Part shown: positions 43,272 through 51,790 of the stretch, piece after piece
Position numbering within the stretch: position 1 is the stretch's first letter
Layout of the letters: the number at the start of each line of letters is the position of its first letter
Assembly: GCA_947625485.1 (NCBI GenBank)
Contig: CANQOP010000013.1
Span: forward strand, 1 to 61,274
Length of the DNA: 61,274 nucleotides
Source of the DNA: an uncultured Clostridia bacterium
GTDB taxonomy: Bacteria > Bacillota > Clostridia > Oscillospirales > Acutalibacteraceae
Direction of reading: 5' to 3'
Program-made: the position numbers and the translations under genes
The notes under the pieces: generated by a model
Database searches by the model: none
The model's input: the letters and a program-made list of their open reading frames with translations, nothing else
Told to the model about the DNA's origin: nothing

Positions 43272-43537
43272 CGAAAGCTTATTGCTCTGTAAGAAAGCCG
43301 GTAAAATTCCGTTAAGGACTCCTGAAAAACACTTGTAGTAAAAAATTAATTGGTAATTTTAAAATTTTTGTGACTTTTTTTATTGAGACTTTTTTATTTA
43401 TGTTTTTTCGTCATTTTTTAAATTAATTTTTTTTATTTATTTATGCAAATTATCAATTTACATAATTTTGGAATAGTGATAATATATGTATGGATAAAAT
43501 CCAAATCCAAAATTTATAAAAAGGATGGTAGAAGTTA

Positions 43538-44737
43538 ATGAAAAGAATTATTGCAATGATAATTTCAATCGCAGTACTTATTTCAATCGCAGTCCCGGTT
43601 GCTGTCAATGCTGCCTCCAAGGTAGGCAACGTAAGACAGACAGAGGGTAACACAACTTCTGTAAAGGTAGCTTGGGATGCTGTTTTAGGCGCGAGCAGAT
43701 ATAAGGTTGAAATCAGCGAGAGCCAGAACAGCGGTTATATCGTTGACAGCGATTATTCCTCTCAGAACGAAAACATTTCTAATTTATCATCAGGTAAAAC
43801 TTATTATGTAAGGGTTACAGCTTACATAAACGGCGGCTTTGATTCGAGCACAACATCTACTCCCATTAAGGTTTGCACCGCTCCGGACAAGGTGAATAAT
43901 TTCCGTCAGACAAACGCTACAACAAGCAGCGTAACTCTTGGCTGGTCAAAGAAAGCAGGAGCGACCTCCTATGCGGTCTACGGCAGAGTCAACAATCAGG
44001 AATATCCTCTCACAACAACGAAGAGTACTTCCTTTACAATCAAAGGACTCAGCAACAAAAACAAATTCCCGTACGAACTCTTTATAAGACCCCTCAGAAA
44101 AGACGGCGATTTCGAAGCAGGTAAGGAAGTTGCATATTACAGCTGTGCAAGTATTTACTCATATAATGTAAATCTCATTCCCAAGAAGTCGGCTACTCCT
44201 AAGCTCACAAGCGTGTATGACAACATGGGCGTTGTTTATTTTGATTCACCGAGCGTCGAATTCAAAAAGGGACATCAGATTAAAATCTATAAAGCTGACA
44301 AGAAGAGCGTCTATACTTCGGGTTCGGATAACAGATATGAAGGTCTGAAGCAGGGTCAGTTTTATAAGGCTAGGAGACGTTACTATACAACAGTCGGAGA
44401 TAAGAATAAATACGGCGCATGGTCAGGTTATACCTACTTCTCATTAGGTTGCAAAGCTGTTAGCGCAACGTCGTCAAGTAAGTCTCTCAAGGTTTCGTGG
44501 AGCAAGGTTAAGGGCGGAAAGGTTACATATGATATTTATGTATCCAAGAACCTTGACACCGGCCGCAAGAGATTTAAGAAGAACGTAAAGGGCACTTCGG
44601 TTAAAGTTACCAAATACGGCAAGAAGAAACTCTCCAGAAGAACCAGATATTATGTATTTGTTTATCCTAAGCTGAAGGTTGGCAAGAAGACATATGCTTC
44701 TCCACGAGTTAGCTATGTAAGCACATATACAAAATAA
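43538..44737 (+). CDS. Secreted fibronectin type III-like repeat protein
   Basis: Signal peptide (IIAMIISIAVLISIAVPVAV, cleaved near NAAS) and about four Fn3-like modules (TSVKVAWDAVLGASRYKVEI, SSVTLGWSKKAGATSYAVYG, KSLKVSWSKVKGGKVTYDIY). No sorting signal or membrane anchor, but a very basic C-terminus (KKNVKGTSVKVTKYGKKKL) could bind wall polymers. Stand-alone unit with its own terminator. The 266-base gap before it (43272-43537) is AT-rich and holds no gene. Confidence 0.75.
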   Translation: MKRIIAMIISIAVLISIAVPVAVNAASKVGNVRQTEGNTTSVKVAWDAVLGASRYKVEISESQNSGYIVDSDYSSQNENISNLSSGKTYYVRVTAYINGGFDSSTTSTPIKVCTAPDKVNNFRQTNATTSSVTLGWSKKAGATSYAVYGRVNNQEYPLTTTKSTSFTIKGLSNKNKFPYELFIRPLRKDGDFEAGKEVAYYSCASIYSYNVNLIPKKSATPKLTSVYDNMGVVYFDSPSVEFKKGHQIKIYKADKKSVYTSGSDNRYEGLKQGQFYKARRRYYTTVGDKNKYGAWSGYTYFSLGCKAVSATSSSKSLKVSWSKVKGGKVTYDIYVSKNLDTGRKRFKKNVKGTSVKVTKYGKKKLSRRTRYYVFVYPKLKVGKKTYASPRVSYVSTYTK

Positions 44738-44746
44738 TTCAGTTTT

Positions 44747-44776
44747 AAAGCTGTCCTCTCGGGGACAGCTTTTTTA
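44747..44776 (+). terminator. Intrinsic terminator
   Basis: AAAGCTGTCC pairs with GGACAGCTTT, followed by TTTTAT, directly after the Fn3 gene. Confidence 0.9.
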
Positions 44777-44866
44777 TCGGAGAATTTTCTCTTACAAAAT
44801 TCAAAATATTGGTTTTGCGGCTTTTTTCTTTATAAAATGCGGTTAATAAAAAATGTATAAAAAATA

Positions 44867-44895
44867 CACCTCTGCCAATAATAACGGCAGAGGTG
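44867..44895 (+). promoter_or_regulatory. RBS-sequestering hairpin upstream of the M23 gene
   Basis: CACCTCTGCC (44867-44876) pairs perfectly with GGCAGAGGTG (44886-44895). The right arm contains the GAGGTGA ribosome-binding site of the ATG at 44901. When folded, the mRNA should block initiation. Confidence 0.7.
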
Positions 44896-44900
44896 ATTTT

Positions 44901-45635
44901 ATGAACGTTTATAATCAGAAAAGAAAACGCAGCAAGAAGGAGCGGGTAGGATTCTACACAGCTCTATCGGTCTGCCTTGTTGCAATAGGACTTGCGGCAT
45001 ATTCAACGTACTCCAGCCTTTCGGGGTATTTCGGTGACGACGAGACGCCGACCGCAGCAGTTAATGAAATTGTAACGGGCGTAACGGAGACGGAAACTGT
45101 AACGGAGGAGCCTTCTACAGAGTCGACAGAACCGACTACTGAGGAGCCGACAACCGAACCCGAAGAAGAGGAGGAGACCGTTCCTGCAGAGACGAAAACC
45201 GCGCTCCAGACTATGCTTACCGTAAATACAAGTCTTTCTTATCCGCTGGATAACGCTAAGGTAATAAACGAGTACAGCGAGGACTCAGTATATAATAAAA
45301 CTCTGAACCAGTGGAGTGCGCACACAGGTGTGGACTTTGCCTGCGAAAAGGGTGATAATGTGTACTCGATGGGCGACGGAAAGGTCACAAGAGTGTATAC
45401 CGATGACATTCTCGGGAAAACGGTAGTTGTTAAATCTGTGACTTATACCGCGTACTACAGCGGACTTAATAAGGATACAAGAGTTAAGAGAGGCGACAGC
45501 ATTAACACGGGAGACATTCTGGGCACGGCTGACGAAGTTCCGGGAGAGTCGCTCGATGAATCTCACGTTCACATTGCCGTAAGAGTCGACGGCCAGTATA
45601 CCGACCCGCTCTCTCTCATAAACAGCGACGAATAA
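44901..45635 (+). CDS. Membrane-anchored M23 (LytM) endopeptidase, SpoIIQ-like
   Basis: A short cytoplasmic basic N-terminus, one membrane helix (VGFYTALSVCLVAIGLAAYS), a Ser/Thr/Glu/Pro linker (STEPTTEEPTTEP) and a C-terminal LytM domain. All zinc ligands are visible: H141 and D145 (HTGVDFA) and H222-x-H224 (SHVHIAV), so it is probably active, unlike some SpoIIQ proteins. Size and layout (~244 aa, one helix) match SpoIIQ, which bridges the forespore and mother cell in engulfment. A general cell-wall peptidase is the alternative. ATG 44901 follows the binding site; a longer reading would start inside the hairpin. Confidence 0.75.
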   Translation: MNVYNQKRKRSKKERVGFYTALSVCLVAIGLAAYSTYSSLSGYFGDDETPTAAVNEIVTGVTETETVTEEPSTESTEPTTEEPTTEPEEEEETVPAETKTALQTMLTVNTSLSYPLDNAKVINEYSEDSVYNKTLNQWSAHTGVDFACEKGDNVYSMGDGKVTRVYTDDILGKTVVVKSVTYTAYYSGLNKDTRVKRGDSINTGDILGTADEVPGESLDESHVHIAVRVDGQYTDPLSLINSDE

Positions 45636-45722
45636 CTTAACGGCGATATGAAAATCGTGTGTAATTAAAGACTCACGATTTCATCGGGTTATTTATATTA
45701 AAATAATATCGTACAGAAAAAG

Positions 45723-45749
45723 AGACCGTATGGAATTTCCATACGGTCT
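45723..45749. terminator. Bidirectional terminator between convergent genes
   Basis: AGACCGTATGGAA pairs with TTTCCATACGGTCT; TTTTTT follows on the plus strand and TTTTT on the minus strand. An extra imperfect hairpin lies at 45644-45690. Confidence 0.85.
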
Positions 45750-45771
45750 AAAGTTTTTTATAAATTAGTTT

Positions 45772-48285
45772 TTATTTTCCGATAAGAGCATACTGGATTG
45801 CAGTAGCGTCTTTAATGCTTACTCTTCCGTCGCCGTTATAGTCCGCAAGACTGTTTTGCTCGCTGTCAAAGGGAATCAAGTTAACCAGATATTTTTGAAT
45901 AAAGGTAACGTCTGTAATGTTTACAGTTTTATCTCTGTTGGTGTCTCCTATACTATAGGAACTCGGTACAGATGGGATTGTTGTCGGATTGGTCTGAGAG
46001 CTTGACGGAGCAGAAGATGGAATCGGCGGGTCGGTTTGAGCACTTGACGGTGTGGTGGAAGGTGTGGTGGAAGATGTGGTGGGATTGGTCTGAGAGCTTG
46101 ACGGCATATCGCTTGATGAAGCGGTTGGATTTTGTTGTCCCGGGTAATAGGTCGGAACGGTAATCCCTGCAGACTGAGCGTCAACCTCGTTGCAGACCGT
46201 ACCTCCTGCGTTATTTGCAGTAGAGCTTTTTAGGGTGTAGTCAGTTGATTCGCTTATCCTTAGGTCCAGAGTCTGCTTACCGTTCATACCCGTGTCGAAT
46301 AGAATGCTGTCATACTGGCTGCTGAATGTGATGGTATAAATTCCGCCGCCCTTGCTGGTCATCTTTGTGCCGGGCCAAGGAGCCATAGGAGTGTCAGCAG
46401 CTGCACTGTTCCAGATGTGAGCGTAAGGCACGCCCGACCAGCCTGAAACACCGTTTGTATTAAAGGTAACTGTATACTGGCTTTCCTTATCAACCTTCGT
46501 ATATGTGTAGGTTGCCGAGCAGACCTCCTTGTCAGTTGAATCATAGCCTTTGAGCTCTACCTTATAAGTAGCGCCGACTGTATCTGCGGCTGAGCCGATT
46601 GTAACAGTCTGACCGGAGGTGTATCTGGCAGGTGCGCTGCCGTTGTATGAATATGTAGCGTAGCTTACGTTGCTTGCGTTGAGCTTGATGGAAAGAGTAG
46701 GGGTTGTGTACTTACCGCTTGCTGTAGCGGATACCATAGGACCTGGTTCATCATAAAGGACAGCGATACCCGTGCCTCCGATAGAGCCGGAAACCTTTCC
46801 GCCTGATACGGTAAATATTCCGCCGCCTATGCGGTCGGTGTATTTGCCGTCCGCCATAGTAGCAACCGCAAGGCCTGATACGTTCTTTGTAGTGCCTGAG
46901 CAGTTTACGAGAACAGCGCCGCCGCCCTGAGTTTTGCTTCCGCGTCCTATAACTGCTACGCCTGAGCCGTTTGCAAGGTACTCGCCCTGACCTGCGTAAA
47001 CATTATTGAACTTGTTTACCTCTCCTACTTCCTTACTTGTCCAGTCGGTCTCGGAAGCAACGCCAAGCTGTTGAGTAAGGTTTGCGGGACGGGCAAGGTA
47101 CATTGATGTAATGCCGTCGCGAGCCGCGATAGCCGCCCATGTTTTGTTTCTGCGCGCTTTTGTGAAGTCCTTTGAAGAACCGTCCATATATGTGTCGTGG
47201 GATTCATCCCAAAGAACGGTCTGAGCCTTCGTACCGTTAGCCATATTCTGTGGGATTGCGCTCGCAGGGCTTCCGCCGTTAACCGCATCCTGAACCTGAC
47301 GGTATATTGTTGAGTCGGTAACCTTCATAAACGGGAAGTAATGGTTATAGGAACGTCCGAATCCGCAGGTGTTGAGAATCTCACCGTATGAGAGCAGATC
47401 CTTACCATAGGTGCTCTTAGCGTATGTTTTTACCTTGGTAACCGTATTTACCCAGAAGTCAGACTTATACTTAGCAAGGTCGGACGGAGTTTCGATGTGT
47501 TTTGCGGCGTCAAATCGGAAACCGTCTATACCGGCGTCTACCATTTCCTTAAGATAGTCATAGATAGCGTTTTGAACTTTGGGGTCCTCGGTTTTGAGGT
47601 CGGGGAGACGCGACGTACAGCCGCGCGTCAAATCGTTTGTACAAGTGTCCTGAGGACCCGACCACTCGTATTTATATGTCATATTGAACCACGGGGAGTG
47701 AAAGAGCTTATTGTTGTAAATTTCAGGTTCAAACTGCTTTGCTTTCGGCGTTACGTGCTGCATCGGGTCGGTGGAGGTGATATTGTCCTCGTTCGGGGCT
47801 GTACCCATATGGTTGATAACGGAGTCTGCAATAACTCGGATACCGCGCTTGTGAGCTTCTTTGACCATAGCAACGAGTTCGCTCTTTGTACCGAGAGCGT
47901 TGTCAGTGCTTTCGTTGAGCTGGAAGCCTGCGGGCTGATAGAACATCCACCAACCGTTATCGTTTTCACCTGTAACCTTATGACCCTTTGTTGCCTCTTT
48001 AATTTCGTTCGGAGGAGAAATCTGGATAACGGTAAATCCCTGGGAAGCAACTTTATCCAGCTCCTTGGTCATATTCGCATAACTCCAGTTCCAAGCCTGG
48101 AGGATGGTAGCGTTGTCGAGGTCGTCGGTTAAACCGTACGGATTATTCGTGACATCCGAATAAGTATCGGGCACACCCGAGGCGCTCCTTGTAGTCGAAA
48201 CCGCATTTGCTGTATAGTCGGCAGCCACAACACAAGTGAGCAGCATACAAACTGCCAGCACCGCGGAAATTATTTTTCTTCTCAT
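45772..48285 (-). CDS. Secreted GH13 alpha-amylase with starch-binding module and dockerin (amylosome enzyme)
   Basis: Signal peptide (ISAVLAVCMLLTCVVAAD), then the GH13 barrel with D259 as nucleophile (GIDGFRFDAAKHIE), E302 as acid/base (LLSYGEILN) and D364 (WDESHDTYMDG). After a C-domain comes a CBM26-like starch-binding module (~600-690; YAHIWNSAAADTPMAPWPGT), a Ser/Thr/Pro linker (~690-770) and a type I dockerin with two Ca-binding repeats (GDTNRDKTVNITDVTFIQKY; ADYNGDGRVSIKDATAIQYA). It hydrolyses starch outside the cell and docks to a cohesin scaffold. ATG 48285 is 7 bases after AGGAGG. TTGACA lies upstream on the minus strand at 48344-48349. Confidence 0.95.
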   Translation of the reverse strand: MRRKIISAVLAVCMLLTCVVAADYTANAVSTTRSASGVPDTYSDVTNNPYGLTDDLDNATILQAWNWSYANMTKELDKVASQGFTVIQISPPNEIKEATKGHKVTGENDNGWWMFYQPAGFQLNESTDNALGTKSELVAMVKEAHKRGIRVIADSVINHMGTAPNEDNITSTDPMQHVTPKAKQFEPEIYNNKLFHSPWFNMTYKYEWSGPQDTCTNDLTRGCTSRLPDLKTEDPKVQNAIYDYLKEMVDAGIDGFRFDAAKHIETPSDLAKYKSDFWVNTVTKVKTYAKSTYGKDLLSYGEILNTCGFGRSYNHYFPFMKVTDSTIYRQVQDAVNGGSPASAIPQNMANGTKAQTVLWDESHDTYMDGSSKDFTKARRNKTWAAIAARDGITSMYLARPANLTQQLGVASETDWTSKEVGEVNKFNNVYAGQGEYLANGSGVAVIGRGSKTQGGGAVLVNCSGTTKNVSGLAVATMADGKYTDRIGGGIFTVSGGKVSGSIGGTGIAVLYDEPGPMVSATASGKYTTPTLSIKLNASNVSYATYSYNGSAPARYTSGQTVTIGSAADTVGATYKVELKGYDSTDKEVCSATYTYTKVDKESQYTVTFNTNGVSGWSGVPYAHIWNSAAADTPMAPWPGTKMTSKGGGIYTITFSSQYDSILFDTGMNGKQTLDLRISESTDYTLKSSTANNAGGTVCNEVDAQSAGITVPTYYPGQQNPTASSSDMPSSSQTNPTTSSTTPSTTPSSAQTDPPIPSSAPSSSQTNPTTIPSVPSSYSIGDTNRDKTVNITDVTFIQKYLVNLIPFDSEQNSLADYNGDGRVSIKDATAIQYALIGK

Positions 48286-48493
48286 CAAGAATCCTCCTTT
48301 TACAAAGAAAATACCTTTTTAATCACCTATTATCATATACGATTTTTTGTCAAAATGCTATTCGTTTTTTGTACAAAATTTTTATACCTTTTATGTGTAT
48401 AATGACAGCCTTTCTTTGGTAATTGTGTTATAATCAAATTTGTATCACATTTTTACGCAAAAATTATGAAGAAAATTTATTAGGAAGTTTATA

Positions 48494-49561
48494 ATGAAAA
48501 AAATAAAACTGTTATCAATATTACTGGTTTCGGCACTGATTTTATCTGTGTTTTCAATTCCGGCTGCCGCAGAAAAACTGCCTCTGAACGTGCATTATAA
48601 GTGGACATCCAAGGGGTTGAACGTGATGTGGTCGAAGGTGAAAGGCGCTACACACTATAACATAAAAGTTTCTCGCTACACGAATATAAATAAGAATTTG
48701 ATTGTAAGAAGAATCACTTCTGACTCGTATACAGTAGGATACAAGGACTTTAATAGTTTAAACGCTAACAAGCTTTATTTTGTTACCGTTGCTGCATATA
48801 AAAACTCTGAAAAGATGGGAACTGTTAAGATAACTACAAAAGATATAGAGATAGTCGGGCATAGAGGCTGTATTGATAAGGCTCCGCAGAATACGCTTGC
48901 GGGATTACAAACGGCAAAGGACTCGGGCTATGATTCGGTTGAGGCTGATTTCTTCGAGACCTCCTCGGGCGAGATTCTTATTTTTCACGATGATTTTTTA
49001 AATAAATGCAGCTTTCCAAAAATCAATATCAGGAGTCTTACAAAGGAGAATCTCAAAAATTATCCTATAAAAAAAGGTGCAAATATAAAAAGTTATCCAA
49101 CCCAGTATATCCCCACTCTCGCGCAGTACGTCAAAGCCGCCTCAAAATTAAAGCTCAAGCTTTATCTGCATATGAAGGACCAAAATAAAATGTCCGATAA
49201 AGCGATTAAAAAGATTGTTTCCACTCTCAAAAAATATGATATGCTTAAAAGGACGGTTGTTTTTTCCTCTAATAATGAGGCTTGCAAGCGGCTCTCAAAG
49301 TCTGAGTGTATGTCGGGCTTTTTGCGTGTGCCAAAAAGTGCTGAGCACGCGAAAAAAGTTGTAAAATATGCTAAGAAAGTGAAAGCGGAATTTGTTATTT
49401 GTAAATATAACGAATTTTTTTCAAAATCCGTTGTTAATCTTGCTCATAAATATAAATTGAAAATAGGATGTCATCACGTAAGTGACAAAACGACAGCCGC
49501 AAAGGTGGTTAATTGCGGCGCAGATTTTCTGATTATAGACAGAGATTTTCTCCACGAATAA
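48494..49561 (+). CDS. Secreted glycerophosphodiester phosphodiesterase with N-terminal Fn3-like domain
   Basis: Signal peptide (LLSILLVSALILSVFSIPAA), an Fn3-like module (~28-115; WTSKGLNVMWSKVKGATHYN) and a GDPD barrel with catalytic HRG (IVGHRGCIDKAPQNT), the E-x-D pair (SVEADFFETSSGE) and H (ILIFHDD). The C-terminal half (THH-like CHHVSDKTTA, CGADFLIIDRDF) completes the fold. It would release glycerol-3-phosphate from phosphodiesters outside the cell, possibly teichoic acid. An extended -10 (TGTTATAAT) sits near 48427. Confidence 0.85.
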   Translation: MKKIKLLSILLVSALILSVFSIPAAAEKLPLNVHYKWTSKGLNVMWSKVKGATHYNIKVSRYTNINKNLIVRRITSDSYTVGYKDFNSLNANKLYFVTVAAYKNSEKMGTVKITTKDIEIVGHRGCIDKAPQNTLAGLQTAKDSGYDSVEADFFETSSGEILIFHDDFLNKCSFPKINIRSLTKENLKNYPIKKGANIKSYPTQYIPTLAQYVKAASKLKLKLYLHMKDQNKMSDKAIKKIVSTLKKYDMLKRTVVFSSNNEACKRLSKSECMSGFLRVPKSAEHAKKVVKYAKKVKAEFVICKYNEFFSKSVVNLAHKYKLKIGCHHVSDKTTAAKVVNCGADFLIIDRDFLHE

Positions 49562-49577
49562 AAAACAATAAGTTAAA

Positions 49578-49608
49578 CGAAAAGAGCGGTTCAAAATAAC
49601 CGCTCTTT
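49578..49608. terminator. Terminator between convergent genes
   Basis: AAAAGAGCGGTT pairs with AACCGCTCTTTT around a 6-base loop; usable from both strands. Confidence 0.85.
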
Positions 49609-49649
49609 TGATTTAATATAATTAATACTTCTAAATACTTATAAATTAA

Positions 49650-51104
49650 TTATAAAATTAATTTTATGTCAAACCAGAATTCAACTCCGTCGTCTTTGTT
49701 TAAAGCTCCGCATTCAGTTGCGTACATATCTGAGATTTCTTTGACTATGAAAAGTCCGAGCCCGACGTTCTCGCTCGACCCGCCCGACGTGTAAAACTCT
49801 GTCCAAATTTTGCCTAAATCGCTTTGGCTGATTTGCCTACCCTCGTTAAATACAGATAATCTGCAGCATTCCCCGTGCTTTCTGAGAGTTACTTTAATTC
49901 TGCCATATGGATTTGTGTGTTTTACTGCGTTAGTAATGAAATTATTAAAGATATGTTCAAGATGAGTTTCATCAATGTACGCCCGATGTCCGCGTTCAAT
50001 GCTCCGCGAAAAGTCGATTTTTTTCGCGAGCATAAGGCTTGAACACATATCGCACAGCTCGTTTACCTTTTGTGAAACGTTAATCTCCGAAACGTCGCTG
50101 AAGATGCCGCGCTCCTGAACCGAGTAATTGAGAAAGCTCGTAATGAGATCGCTCATTTTCTGGATTTCCTCCATAGCCGACTCATAGTAATAGTTTCTCT
50201 TGTCCTCGTCCTCAATACATTTCATCATCTCAACCTGACTCGAAATAATTGCGAGCGGAGTTTTCAGCTCGTGAGTCATATTGCGAACGAACTGCCGGCG
50301 CATATTCTCGTATTTTCTGAGATGATTTAAATCCTCTTTGAGCAGAAAATTGTAGTTGCTTATGGAGTTAATGTTGTCCTGAATTGTGTTTGCCATATCG
50401 TTAAAATTGCTCGCGAGTGTACCAACCTCGTCGTTAGAAAATTTGCCCTCATAGCGGACGGAGTAGTCCTTTCGGGAAATTTTCGTAACGGCGGTATTGA
50501 GCGAGCGGATTGACTTCGTTACCCTCGTCATAAGAATAAACAGCAGTATTCCGCACACCAATATGTATAAGACGAGGATAGAGACCAGAACATTGTTTGT
50601 ATACCCGAAAATGGACTCAATATTACTCAGCCTTTCGCGGAAGTAAATATAATAAGTTTTTCCGCTGCTTTGAACAATTCTTCGCAGTATTATTGTTTCT
50701 TTTCCGTTTTCGTCTTCCTCGCTGTATACAGGAACTGAATCATATGAATATTTCTTTACATATTCTTTAGGAATTAAATGCTTATCCAGACTGTATTCGC
50801 CCTTGTAATTTCGGGTTTTGTATGTAAAGCGCTGCGTCGTAAAAATACGCTCGTGATTACTGTTATATACAATTACCGTATAGTTTTTTTCGTTGTAATT
50901 CTCAAGATAACTGTCTATATCGTCTTCGCTTTTGAGGTTTATCGTCTCTGAGATTTTGCTGCAGAAGTCTGACATACTCTGTATCTCGAGATTAATGTAC
51001 ATTGATTTTTGAACGTATATGTAGATTGGAATGAAAATCATCGTCACTACAGTTATTGTTACCATAATCAAAAGAGCATATTTTGTAGAAATTCTTTTAG
51101 TCAT
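49650..51104 (-). CDS. Sensor histidine kinase
   Basis: Two membrane segments (~15-32 and ~180-205) enclose an extracellular sensor, followed by HAMP (TRVTKSIRSLNTAVTKISRK), the H box FVRNMTHELKTPLAI, N box FNNFITNAVKH and G box GLGLFIVKE. It pairs with the OmpR-type regulator encoded directly upstream, whose last codons overlap its start (ATG 51104). The two are the distal genes of the PAPS/sulfotransferase operon, so the sensed signal may relate to sulfation or the cell surface. Confidence 0.9.
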   Translation of the reverse strand: MTKRISTKYALLIMVTITVVTMIFIPIYIYVQKSMYINLEIQSMSDFCSKISETINLKSEDDIDSYLENYNEKNYTVIVYNSNHERIFTTQRFTYKTRNYKGEYSLDKHLIPKEYVKKYSYDSVPVYSEEDENGKETIILRRIVQSSGKTYYIYFRERLSNIESIFGYTNNVLVSILVLYILVCGILLFILMTRVTKSIRSLNTAVTKISRKDYSVRYEGKFSNDEVGTLASNFNDMANTIQDNINSISNYNFLLKEDLNHLRKYENMRRQFVRNMTHELKTPLAIISSQVEMMKCIEDEDKRNYYYESAMEEIQKMSDLITSFLNYSVQERGIFSDVSEINVSQKVNELCDMCSSLMLAKKIDFSRSIERGHRAYIDETHLEHIFNNFITNAVKHTNPYGRIKVTLRKHGECCRLSVFNEGRQISQSDLGKIWTEFYTSGGSSENVGLGLFIVKEISDMYATECGALNKDDGVEFWFDIKLIL

Positions 51105-51780
51105 CGTCGATCTCAAAATAATATCCTACGCCGTAAACCGACTTAATGTACTTATGCTTGTCAGTAAGCTTCTTTCTAAGCTGCTTGATTATCGTGTCAA
51201 CTGTGCGAAAATCGCCGTAATAGTCGATGCCCCATACACGGTCCAGGATAGTATTCCTGTTCAGCACGATTTTTTCATTCGTGATAAAGTAAACAAGAAG
51301 GTCGTACTCCTTCGGGGTGGTTGATATTTCCTTGCCCTCAACATACACACGATGCAGCTTTGTGTCAATTTTAAGAGCACCGCGCTCAAGAAGTTTTTCG
51401 GATTTTTGTGTGCGGTTTAGAAGCGCGCTTATCTGCTCCTTTAAAACGCTTAAAAGAAACGGTTTGGTGATGTAATTGTCCGCTCCCGTATAAAATCCCT
51501 GAAGCTGATCCATCTCGGTTTCTCGTGCGGAAATCATAATTATGGGGACATCACTTGCCTCGCGTATATGCTTGAGTACTTCGAGACCGTCGAGCATCGG
51601 GAGCATTCCGTCAAGAAGAATGATATCAATATTTGAGCGGTTTTCCTCAAAAACATCTATAGCTTTCAGCCCGTCCTCAGCCTCAAGCACCCCAAAGCCG
51701 TTTGAGGACAGATAGTCCATAACAGTTGTACGGAGTTTTGTGTCGTCCTCAACGACGAGTACAGTGCTTTTGTCTGCCAT
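51097..51780 (-). CDS. OmpR/PhoB family response regulator
   Basis: Receiver domain with acidic pocket EDD (11-13), phosphoacceptor D57 (ILLDGMLPMLDG), T/S and K (ISARETE; TKPF); then a winged-helix output domain (~130-225; PKEYDLLVYFITNEKIVLNR, DTIIKQLRKKLTDKHKYIKS, VYGVGYYFE). It starts 10 bases after the sulfotransferase stop, its binding site overlapping that stop, so it belongs to the same transcript. Confidence 0.95.
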   Translation of the reverse strand: MADKSTVLVVEDDTKLRTTVMDYLSSNGFGVLEAEDGLKAIDVFEENRSNIDIILLDGMLPMLDGLEVLKHIREASDVPIIMISARETEMDQLQGFYTGADNYITKPFLLSVLKEQISALLNRTQKSEKLLERGALKIDTKLHRVYVEGKEISTTPKEYDLLVYFITNEKIVLNRNTILDRVWGIDYYGDFRTVDTIIKQLRKKLTDKHKYIKSVYGVGYYFEIDDD

Positions 51781-51790
51781 TTTATCACAC

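Noticed and set aside
44853..44900. Upstream start for the M23 gene
   Set aside because: The first 16 codons would be made of the hairpin itself; the binding site fits only ATG 44901.
47497..48132. Long plus-strand frame antisense to the amylase gene
   Set aside because: Fully inside the conserved catalytic domain of the amylase; no start signals.
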